Below, piece by piece: positions 47,054-56,664 of a stretch of DNA of 64,000 nt. Positions within the stretch are counted from its first letter, which is position 1. Each line of letters opens with the position of its first letter. Location: the NCBI RefSeq assembly GCF_000715075.1, contig NC_134087.1, positions 185,163,276-185,227,275 on the forward strand. The letters are read 5' to 3'. The DNA is from Nicotiana tabacum (lineage: Eukaryota; Streptophyta; Magnoliopsida; Solanales; Solanaceae). The position numbers and the translations under genes were made by a program. The notes under the pieces are model-generated. The model worked only from the letters and a program-made list of their open reading frames with translations, was not told the origin of the DNA and did not search any database.

Positions 47054-47939
47054 CCGAAATAATGAGAGAGAGTCCTCAAATTCTTACCGTATCAGAAGAT
47101 ATATAGACTATAAACCGCTGGTTATCTCTCTTAACTTTAACCTGATGTGGCGCTTCACTTCTTTTGCCTTCCATGGAGTGAGGTGGCGCTATCTACTAAC
47201 ATTTGCATCCCACACCGGTGCAATGTCTCAAGCAGTGACTTCACAACAGTAGTGCTGATGAGACCCATACTCGCCAAGTTTTTCACCAGGCCATAATTTT
47301 TCTTGCTTGCTAAAATTTTTGCTCTTTGATAGGCTATACCCTCTTCCTCATCTATCGTTTCTTCGGAGGAGGTTCTTGAAGACAAATCTCTTTAGATTGA
47401 AATGGGGTCCCTATGGAAACTGTTCTCAAAGATGTCGTTCATGAGGATATACCCTCGAAAGTAGATTAGGCTTTTTAGCTGTTGTTTTTGCTTCTTTGTT
47501 TCTGTGTAAGGACCCCTTGTGGGTCTTTGTTATCGACTTTTATTAATAGAAGAGTTTCTTTATTTTTCCTTCAATTTGGGTTGAACTTCGTTTCGCCTTT
47601 GTTTGTGAGAAATCCAAATGCATGACTTTACCGATCAGTCCGAATACTGAACATGGTCATAATAACCCTTAGGTTTTCAATTGGTTAACATGACATTCCT
47701 TGGAGCTCTCTGCTATCCGTTAGACTAATCCTAAATTGATTTGATGCGAACTTAGGTCGCCGGGACTTCTGATCCTGAATTGAGTGAGAGCAGGGTCTCG
47801 ATTTTTTAAATAAGGCCTAGCCCTCTTAGGCCTCGCTAATAGTCCTCGAGTGCTAAGATTCTCGAACTAAAGCAGCTTTTAGATTTCGTAACCAGGGGAA
47901 ATTTACTTGATCATCCGAAAAATAAAGATAGCCCTTAGG

Positions 47940-48660
47940 CCTTTACAAATAATCCCCGAGCGAGAGTTCGCTCGAACTTGGGCAGCCCGCAATTGAGCAA
48001 AAATTTAATCAAACTTAAAGTAAAGATAGTCCTGAGACCTTATAAATAGTCCCTTAGTGAGGACCTGCATGAACTTGGGTAACCCATAGGCTAAATAATC
48101 GAGTGTGCGTTTGCTCGAACTCGAGAGAAAAAGTAGCCCTAAGACTTTATAAATAGTCCCGAGAGAGAACTGGCTCGAACTCGGGTAGCCCAAGGGCTAA
48201 ATAATTGAGTGAGCGTTCGCTCGAACTTGAGAGAAAATGTAGCCATGAGGCTTTATAAATAGTCCCCGAGAGAGAACTGGTTAGAACTTGGGTAGCCCGA
48301 GGGCTAAATAATCGAGTGAGCGTTTGCTCGAACTCGAGAGAAAAGGTAGCCCTGAGGCTTTATAAATAGTCCCCGAGAGAGAACTCTCAAACTCGAGTAG
48401 CCCATGGACTAAATAATCGAGTGAGTGTTCCCTCGAACTAGAGAGAAATGGTAGCCCTAAAGCTTTATAAATAGTCCTCAAGAGAGAACTAGCTCGAGTT
48501 CGGGTAGCCCGGGGGCTAAATAATTGAGTGAACGTTCTCTCGAACTCGAGAGAAAAAGTACCCCTGAGACTTTATAAATAGTCCCCGAGTGAGAACTGGC
48601 TCGGACTATGGTAGCCCGGGGGCTAAATAATCGAGCAAATGTACTACTCGAGCCAAACTC
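47940..48660 (+). repeat. 107-bp tandem repeats carrying TATAAATAG
   Basis: TATAAATAG recurs at about 48,041, 48,148, 48,254, 48,361, 48,466 and 48,573, spacings 105-107 bp. Each unit also has GTAGCCC...GGCTAAATAATCGAGTG and GCTCGAACTCGAGAG. The array lies 300-900 bp upstream of the opposite-strand gene of element B and in the same orientation as its TATA box. Confidence 0.9.
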
Positions 48661-48838
48661 GTAGATTGTTCTCAATAATTTCTAACAACCGATTCCCGAT
48701 GCTTTGGCTCTGATGCCAACATCATAATGTAAGTTGTTGAAGTGATTGAAGGGTTGCTTTGGAACGACTCCCAAAATTATTAATTATGGACGGCCAACGG
48801 TCGGCCTTCTGGCTTTTTCAGCACGTTTAAACGAATTT

Positions 48839-48847
48839 TATAAATAG
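48839..48847 (+). promoter_or_regulatory. Putative TATA box of the opposite-strand gene in element B
   Basis: TATAAATAG in GAATTTTATAAATAGACAA, 144 bp before the first ATG at 48,983. The leader between is C/T-rich. Same core as the repeat units upstream. Confidence 0.55.
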
Positions 48848-48982
48848 ACAAAACCTCATAACTTTGCCGATATTACTCCCTTAGTGCTTCCAAGATTTCA
48901 TTTAGCCCTTTTCAATTTCCTTGAACTCTCAATTTTCTTCTCTAACGATATTTTCCATTTTCACAGATCCTTCGCTTTAGAA

Positions 48983-51503
48983 ATGGCCAAAACCTCTAAA
49001 ACTGTCCCTCAAAAGGAAAAAGCTTCATCATCTTCTCAACGACTAAAGGTAAACCGGTAGTTCCTCCTAGTATCAAGGAGTGTACTCCCAGGCCTTGTGA
49101 TACATCTTCTGACTTCCAGGTTGAAAACCCCTCCTCTGTTCCGGGATGATACGAATACAACAGTTTAATAACTGAAATCGAGAAGGTGAAGGCCGACTGC
49201 CATTGGGGAAAGTCAGTGCAAGTAGAGATTCCTTCACGAGGAGAAGACATAACCAAGCACAAGGCCAGTTTCCTTAGTGAATACACATATCCTTTCACCT
49301 TAGGCCCGGTAGAAGCCTCTTTACCATCAATAGATCCAGTGATCCTTGACTTCTGCAGCCAATACCAGGTGACACTTGGACAAATCTATACATCATCCTG
49401 GCACATTGTTTATATGATTAGATATTTCTCAAACATGGTTGAGGGGATGCCTTTTACCCTCAACCACCTAATTAGACTGTATAGCCCCCAACTTTACCGA
49501 GGTGCCCTGATTAAGCTAAAATGTCGATCCCCGAAAGGCCTTTTTTGCTAGTATCGATGAAGACAAGGATCGGGGGTGGATAAGCCGTTTTGTCTGAGTC
49601 AAGATCTCGGACCTGATCCTTGCTGAGAGAATATCATTCCCCGAAAAATGGAATATAAATCGTAAGTAAACATGCTCCACTAATTGGATACCTTTTCTTT
49701 ACTTTGAATTAACTTTCTTCGACAATACAACTGTCCAGTGGTACCCCGGTGCTTTCAAAGATCTCCCGGGCTGGGTCCAACGACTTGATTCGATCTACCC
49801 ATATGCTAAGCGCGTGGTGCGATCTGGCTAAGACCCATTGGGAGGCTAAAAATCATGGTAAGTATTTATCTCTATTCATGCTTGAGCTCTTTAGAGAAGA
49901 TGTCTCTCACTAGTACTCACATCCTTTGTATAAATGCAGGCCTTGGAGAGGCCATTTTGATGAGGGAATCCCCGCCCGGGGAAGCAAATATCCCAAAACC
50001 TGCTAAAGAGAAAAAGAGAAAGAAGAAATCATCGGCCGAGTCTTTGAAGACAAAAAAGGCTAAAATTCAAAAACCGTTGGCCGATTCAGTGGCCTCAACT
50101 CGGGAGGCGGCCGAAAGTCTTTGTGCCGAGGGCGAAGAGAGTGATGACCATCCAGTGGTACTTAGGGGGAGAAGAAGTGTTGTTGCCCCGAGATCTACTG
50201 AGTTGAAGGTGACTGATGCTGAGGTGGTCCCGACCCAAACTAAGGGAATTGTTAAAGGGGTCTTAGACAAAGTCCCCAGACCAACCATCGACCAAAACAC
50301 ATCGGATGTCGAGGGGCACCTGGTCAATGAACCCGAAGAAAACAATGATGAAGTCCCTCGCAGGAGGGAGAGGGCCCCCGTCGACCCAGTCGAGGTGATC
50401 AACGTAGATGAGCCTCTGCCTGGCCCATTATTCTCTCCCGGGCAAATACGGGATGCCCAAAATATGAAAACACCCATTGTCGGTGCATCCCCCAGAGAGA
50501 ATAGTATGTTTGAAGGATATTTTGTTAGGGTTGAAGAAGTCCCCGATATTGACACCTCATTGATCTTTGAAGAAGCCAAGAAGCTTCGATAACAGGTAAT
50601 CTTGATTCGACCGTTGTATTTTGAGTTTCGATTCTTACTCTTCCGACTCCCTTCTTCTGTGTTTTCAGTCTTTAAAGATCTCTAACCAAGCCTTTTCCAA
50701 GTCGCAAGCAGAGTTGGCTCATTGTGAGGACAAATTTAGGAAGCTCGTTTCTGAATTGGATAAGCTTAAGGCCCTTCATGCCCAAAAGAAGAGGTATCTA
50801 GGTGACCTTCGAGCTCATTTGGAGAGGATATCTCGAGAGTGGACTGATTTCGATGAGCACGTATTACGACCTTCGTGGACTTGTTTTTGTGCTTCAGTCA
50901 ATTAAGCGTTTGATACCTTAATTTGACTTTTTCAGCTCAAGCAAAAAGATGACCTAATGCGAGAGGAGCTTAGAGTCAGAGATACCAAAATCCTTCCGCT
51001 GAAGCAGTGCATAGATGAGGTGTCTTCCGATAAAGAAACTCTTCGAGAGAAGCTGACCTCGGTTGAGTGACAACTTCAAGGGGCGAGGGTAGAAAGCTGC
51101 AAGTACAAAGCTCTTCATGCTGAACTAGTTGCTGAGCTATCTGCATCCAAGTAAAAGTAGTTGCGCTCTGTCCTCATACCGAAAAGATGTTGCTGCTACG
51201 AATACTCGAGTCATGAAGGTGTCCGAAGAGGCCGAGCTTAAACTATCATGTGCCTTTGAACATGACCGATTAATATCTCTAAGACATGCTATCGAGGATG
51301 CGTATGCAAGGGAAATCGATTTGTCTGCCGATATCGAGAGGACGAAGGCTTTAGAGGAAGAATTGGCGACTCTACTTTCATCCGATGATGGTTCATCCAG
51401 TGAATCGACCAGCGGTTCGGAGGATGATGAATTCCCCGAGGGGGAGGGGATCGAAGACCAGTATGTTGAAGGCACAACTTCCGAGGGAGCTTCATCTGGT
51501 TAA
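48983..51503 (+). pseudogene. Opposite-strand spliced gene (aORF) of element B, broken
   Basis: Starts MAKTSKTVPQKEKASSSS. After a shift it has ADCHWGKSVQVEIP, ILDFCSQYQVTLGQIY, the EGMPFTLNHLIRLYSPQLYR stretch and DEDKDRGWISRF, a pattern I know from plant retrotransposon opposite-strand frames. Introns fit GT/AG at 49,662-49,738, 49,858-49,939, 50,596-50,668 and about 50,861-50,935, all 73-82 bp; the second joins KNH to GLGEAILMRES in frame. The middle exon has a Lys-rich nuclear-signal-like patch (KEKKRKKKSS), the later exons a coiled coil, and the end is acidic and Ser-rich (SSESTSGSEDDEF). Frameshifts near 49,050, 49,535 and 49,825 and several stops disable it. Function unknown. Confidence 0.78.
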
Positions 51504-51744
51504 GTAACCTCGGTGGTTGATTAGGTTTTCATTTGTTCCTTTTTTGTGTAAGGTCTCTAGGCGTGAGCCTTGTAAATGCGTCTTGGTGACACTTTATCAT
51601 ATATATATGGATTTTTGCTTTTCGTCATTTCTTGTTTTCCCTTTGCCTTTTGGAATAAATTTCAATGCTTGTTGATAACCAGTTCGGTGTTCGACCCTCG
51701 AGTCAAATTTTGACTCGGGCTCATTGACCCTGGGGTTTTCAACA

Positions 51745-51910
51745 TATTGGCCCTTAGGCTCTTTAGGCTGGCTCTTAGGCTCTTACGTATTGGCCCTTAG
51801 CTCTTTAGGATGTCCCGTAGGCCATTTAGCATTGGCCCTTAGGCTCTTACGCATTGGCCCTTAGGCTCTTTAGGCTGGCCCTTAGGATCTTACATATTGT
51901 CCCTTAGGCT
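51745..51910. repeat. 21/43-bp tandem repeats, TTGGCCCTTAGGCTCTT type
   Basis: TTGGCCC recurs at 51,747, 51,790, 51,832 and 51,854, with a variant at 51,897. The unit is two half-repeats of GGCCCTTAGGCTCTTTA. Located just past the end of the opposite-strand gene. Confidence 0.8.
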
Positions 51911-52329
51911 CTTTTTAGAATGGGTCGATGTGACCTATAATATGGTTATATTTTTTCCCTCATTTTGGCTAAAGACTTTTGAAGTTTTAATTATGCCTTG
52001 GCATGTTTTATGTTCGTCAGACTCTTTGTCGGCTCAAACGAGAACCTCGATTATAAGTCGATATGTGACGATAGCTGAGTACCTCGGGAGGCTCGCTCGA
52101 AGGTTGAGTTTTTGAAACCTTTTTATTGAAGGCTGATTGTTTTCGAAGCCTTTTTATTGTTTGGAGTTGATATTATCGAAGATCCTTTTCTTATGTCGAG
52201 GGTATCCTGATTAACCGGTTCTTTTTGAAGTGTTTTCAAAGTATTTGGAGGCCTTTAGTTTTACGGTGGCAGTCGAACGTCTCCGAGCTGCGTTAATTTG
52301 GCCGAAGCCTTTTGATACGAACAAAATCG

Positions 52330-52560
52330 ATAATCCCCAGGTGAGATGGCCTCGACATCTATATCGAGGGTATGACTTTTTAGGAGTCTTACAAGTTCGA
52401 TATATAGCCTCGGTCTTAATATCGGGGTTATGCCTTTTTAAGGTCTTATAAGTTTTGGCATGCCTCATTGAGGTCCTACAGATTTGGTGTTGCCTCACTG
52501 AGGTCTTACGAGCTCGAAATTGCCTTATTGAGGTCTTACGAATTCGATTTTTTGATGGCT
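52330..52560. repeat. About 40-bp degenerate repeats, GAGGTCTTACGA type
   Basis: At least five imperfect units with TTGCCTCATTGAGGTCTTACGA-like sequence (shorter matches in the left units). It occupies the place where pol would be expected in a complete element. Confidence 0.7.
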
Positions 52561-53300
52561 TCGACGAGCTGACTGTCGATGATGGTCCCCGAGTGTTCGA
52601 GGATTTTTGGCCCTTGAGCCATTTTGCGTGAAAGCATTAAATTTCTTCGAGTGTTTTGATAAGCAAAGAGGATCCCTCTATTATTTAATGTATGCGTACA
52701 TGTTTTTTGCCTTCGGAGACCCAATTATTCTACATGGATTCGGTTCTCGACCGTTTGGCCCAATACATCATTCTCCTATCGGGGTCCTCCTTGGCATAGT
52801 TTGAGTTCTTTGAGGAGGCAACCTCCCAGGGTGATGCCCCCGAGTATTTGAGGTTGATTGAAGGGAAACCTTGAATACTTGATGAGTTCTCATTAGGTAG
52901 CATATGGGTGTTGCCTCATTAAAAGCCTCGCCGATAAAACCCATTCGGGATAAAATCCAGTCTAAGGGAAAAAGAGCGCAACACATGCTTTAAAACCCAA
53001 GGTCTTCAAGCTGGAGGGTGATTAGATTCCTCTCAATCGGACACATGTAATAAGTTAGTACAAAACATAAATGAAAAGGGAGAAGGTTGTACATAGCATC
53101 GATAGCGTTAGAGCTTCGATCCATTTTTTATTTCTTGCTCCAAGGACGCAGCACAGTCCTTTATTTACTCATTCAGGTGGAACCAAGAACGTAGGTTGTG
53201 GTTTCTATTTGTCTAGTTGTTTGTCTTTTGGCTTCTTCGATGTAGAGGGCATAGATGTCGACGCTGCATCGTGCACCGCAAACATCTCTCTTAGTGTGTG
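52561..53300 (-). other. Element B, non-coding stretch between repeats and protease
   Basis: No RT, RNase H or integrase motif in any frame. The minus strand from the protease end runs out through a stop-rich tail (MFAVHDAASTSM near 53,270). Otherwise I see nothing. Confidence 0.55.
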
Positions 53301-53700
53301 CCACTACCCGTTCAGTGCTTTTACTCCATCCTTGGTTGGAAACTTCATCATTTAACGAAGGGTTGAGGGTACTGCCCTCATACTGTGTATCCACGACCTT
53401 CCAAGTAAGTAATATATCTCATGCCACCTTCGATGACATGGTATCTTGGATTGTTTCGGCTACATTGACCGGGAGGGTGATTTCCCTTTTTGTTGTCTCG
53501 CTCGCCATGTTGAATCCTTTGAGGACTCGAGAGGCGGTTACGATCTGGTCGAGTAGTCCGAGATACTCCACCCCCCTCGAACTGATTATACTGGCCAAGC
53601 TACCTAGATCCACGAGCACATGTTTAATATGAATTTTATTCAAAAGAAAAGAAATTACCAGTGCGTCATTGTGAGGGTGAGACATGGTCTCGTTGTCCTC
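53300..53700 (-). pseudogene. Element B protease, broken
   Basis: Minus-strand frame MSHPHNDALVISFLLNK, then KHVLVDLGSLASIISSRGVE with a D-L-G-S active site near 53,610, then after a stop the flap-partner motif GRSWIHSMRAVPSTL near 53,370. This corresponds to the element A protease (VDLGSS; ILGRPW). A stop lies at about 53,419 and another near 53,345. It would cleave the Gag polyprotein; the catalytic Asp is present. Confidence 0.8.
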
Positions 53701-54299
53701 TTTGCTGAACGTGAGAGCATCCTCTGCTATGTAAGTCCGAGTTCACCTTTCTTGGTGATGGATATTTTCGTCCATTTGAAAATGAGTTCATGTAGGGAGT
53801 TGACTCTTCTAACGATCATGTGGATGACATGTTGTGGTTCATCTGGTTTGTTTATTTTGTTTGCCTCTCTTTTTCCGAAATTGGTTTTTAGCTCGGTCAC
53901 TGAGGAATTCTCGAAGGTGCCCCTCGCTGATCAGTCGGGCTACCTCCTCTCGAAGCTACCTTAAGTCCTCGGTCTTATGACTGTGAGTGCCTTGATATTG
54001 ACATACCAAGTTAGGGTTCCTCTGTGAAGGGTCTGATAGTGTAAAGGTTATGGCCACCTGACATCTTTGATTTTCCCTATGGCCGATACGATGCCCCAGA
54101 CATTGACGTTGAAGTTATACTCAGATAACTGGGGTGCCTCTACCGGCCCAGTGTGCCTATCGAACCCAGTTTTACTCATGCGTTCCTGGGTGGGATGACC
54201 TCTATTTACCATTCGATCGCCTCGAGGCATGTTATGCCTTGACGCGTTTCTTTGATCATCTACATATGACTAGTATCTTTCCTTGTTTGATCTAAGCTC

Positions 54300-55488
54300 C
54301 CATTCTTTAAACCTTTGCTCCTTTGTAAAGAGCCTGCTGGGATATACTAAGCCCGAGGGGACTCCTAGTTGGTCATATTCGACCCTGATCTTTGATTGGT
54401 ACCTGTTGTGCACATCTGCCTAGGTCACGGCGGGATATTCGATCAAATTTTGCTTTAACTGCCTTGAAGCTATTGAGCTTCGTTCGTTCAAGCCTTGAGT
54501 AAGGGACTGTACTGCCCAGTCGTCGGAGACTGGTGGTAATTCCATTCTCTCCATCTGAAAATGATATACGAATTCCCTTAGCATCTCGTTCTCTCTCTGT
54601 TTGATTTTGAATACATCGGACTTCCTGGTGGCGACCTTGATGGCGCCAGCATGTGCCCTCTTAATGGAATCCACCAATATTGAAAATGAGTCTATTGAAT
54701 TCGGGGGAAGGTTATGATACCACATCATAGCCCTTTTCGACAATGTTTCTCCAAATTTCTTCAACAGGACAGACTCTATCACGTCATCCTTTAAGTCATT
54801 TCCTTTTACCGCACAAGTGTAAGCGATGATGTGCTCATTAGGGTCTGTGGTCATGTTATACTTCAGGACATCGGGCATTCTGAATTTCTTCAGGATGGGC
54901 TTTGGACTGCACTTGATGGGAATGGCCTCTGAACGAACTTTTTTGAAACTACTCCCTTCAAAATCAGGGGTGCCCTAGAGATCTGATCGACCCTTGAGTT
55001 ATAAGTCTCCACCATTTTATCGTTATCTTTGATCTTCTTTTCTCCCGATTCAATTCTTTTGGTGAGGTCCACGAGCATCTTCATAATAGTGGGGTCTGTT
55101 GCTGACCCATTATTGCTCGATCTCTGCAGCACCTACTCGACTCGAGGAGTTGTTTCCGGTGCTATGGTGTTTGGGGTTTTTTGGTGAGTTTGTAGCTGAG
55201 CAATAGCCACTTGTTGCACTTGCAACATTTCAAAAATGACTTGAAGACTAACGTCCCTTTCCTCACCGCGCACACTTCCGTCGGTAGGAGAGCTTATATC
55301 GACATGCACAGCGTTCCGTGAGCTCACGTCGATGGGGATTTGTGCTGGTTCTTCCCCTAGTTTTACGGTGGCACACCGGCATCTGCTGGTGCTACACCCG
55401 GGTTTTGCGATGGTAAATCAGCGTCTGCACTATTTTCTCCCTGAATCCCAACACCGTTGTTTTCACGTGAGTTTGCTGGGTTAGACAT
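54300..55488 (-). pseudogene. Element B gag, broken
   Basis: Probable start ATG at 55,488 (MSNPANSRENNGVGIQG), shortly after the primer site. Two stops follow near 55,365, then a frame with ISSPTDGSVRGEERD and FEMLQVQQVAIAQLQTHQ, a stop near 55,133 and MLVDLTKRIESGEKKIKDND coiled coil. The Gag core (MPDVLKYNMTTDPNEHIIAY, LLKKFGETLSKRAMMWYHN, FVYHFQMERMELPP) is well preserved at 54,420-54,878, and the frame continues past a stop with ADVHNRYQSKIRVEYDQLG. The zinc knuckle region to its left is decayed. This is the best Gag reference in the window for element A. Confidence 0.88.
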
Positions 55489-55585
55489 TTTTTACCTGAA
55501 ATCAGAGATTCTTGGATAAGAAAAAGTGTGAAGAATAACTTGTGTTATTAGAAAACTAGCACCAAAACAATCACTATTATTCTTA

Positions 55586-55603
55586 GCCCCACGGTGGGCG
55601 CCA
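55586..55603 (-). other. Element B primer-binding site
   Basis: Minus strand TGGCGCCCACCGTGGGGC, three bases after the LTR end. Its start TGGCGCC is shared with Athila/Tat elements. Confidence 0.75.
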
Positions 55604-55606
55604 AAC

Positions 55607-56343
55607 TGTTTACCTTCAAAATGGTAAATAGAATTATTATTTGATTTTGTGGTTCTAAGAATATGTGATTTATTTTAATTTAGTTGTTAGGCAATAGATG
55701 CTAGGTGTAAGTAAAGAAAATAAGAAATTCAAACCAATACGGCCACAGGACTGGGCCTCGAGCTGGCTGATGTAGGGCCTAGAGGTCTAGATGGGCTAAT
55801 AGTGATGAACAATTGATGACGAATTACTGATGATGAGGGCCCGAAAGATGGCCTTTAGCTGTTGATAATGAGAAATAAAATGAAGAACAATAAATGAACA
55901 ATGAAAGAATAAACAATAAATGTGAAAAGCAATTGTTTAAGCAAAGAGCAGAGAATGTTTTATTTGTATTCATTGATTATCCTAGCCCGCTTACAAGATG
56001 AAAGGTCCCTTTTATATAGGAGGGGTGAATTCCAACACAGTACATGGCTAATAAATGACGAAGAAATGCTATTAATACATATGTATAACGGCCTAGTACG
56101 GATTTGTACTATTCTTGCAGACTCTGTCAGTCCTCATCATGTGCCCTCGGGGTTTTCCTGCTTTTCCATAACTGACATCAATTTTCATACTACCTCGAGG
56201 TACATCATGGTGAATCTTCGAAGTACCCCGCCGAGGTGAGTTCCTCGAGGACGGGCTGTGGACCGTGTTCTAATCCCAACGAGGTCGCGCTTGAACTGCC
56301 ATAGAAGCCTCAAATCGATCTTTCCTAATTTTGACTGTATACA
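55607..56343 (-). repeat. Element B 5' LTR
   Basis: 737 bp, TGTTTACC to GTATACA on the plus strand. A minus-strand TATATAAA (CCTATATAAAAGGGACC) lies at 56,011-56,018. Confidence 0.9.
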
Positions 56344-56604
56344 GTTATAGAGTTGTAACATAAAACTGCTTATTGGATTTAAGTGAAGTTTTGAGAAAAA
56401 ACCTACTGGGTTAGGTCATGATTTTTACTCCCTTGAACAATGAGGTTTTTCACGTAAAAATTCATCTACTGTGTAATTTTCGCAATTTATTTCTGTCTGT
56501 GTTTGTCTAGTTAGTTCAAAGAACCAGGTTCTTTGAAATTATAAATATTGGTAACATACAATTCAACCTCCTTCTTGTGTCTGGTTCAACTATAAAATAA
56601 TAAT

Positions 56605-56616
56605 TGGTATTAGAGC
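56605..56616 (+). other. Element H primer-binding site (initiator tRNA-Met)
   Basis: TGGTATTAGAGC, one change from the usual TGGTATCAGAGC, close after the LTR end. Confidence 0.8.
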
Positions 56617-56664
56617 AGGTTCTTTCATGAGATGTTAATACGTTGAAAGGATCTATATTCTATA

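Larger units (their letters stand above)
45819..56343 (-). mobile_element. Element B: Ty3/gypsy Tat-type retrotransposon lacking pol
   Basis: 10.5 kb, inside the 5' LTR of H, with flanks ATTAT (45,814-45,818) and GTTAT (56,344-56,348), a one-mismatch target duplication. Right to left: 5' LTR of 737 bp, primer site, gag, protease, repeat-rich region, an opposite-strand spliced gene, 107-bp repeats, a SINE, polypurine tract, 3' LTR of 720 bp. No RT, RNase H or integrase motif is visible between protease and 3' LTR. Retroelements with gag but no pol are known in plants as TR-GAGs. The opposite-strand gene between pol position and 3' LTR is known from Tat-lineage elements. Confidence 0.88.

Noticed and set aside
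50067..50579. 170-codon minus-strand frame opposite the spliced gene of element B
   Set aside because: The plus-strand frame has intron/exon structure and family motifs; this is its shadow.
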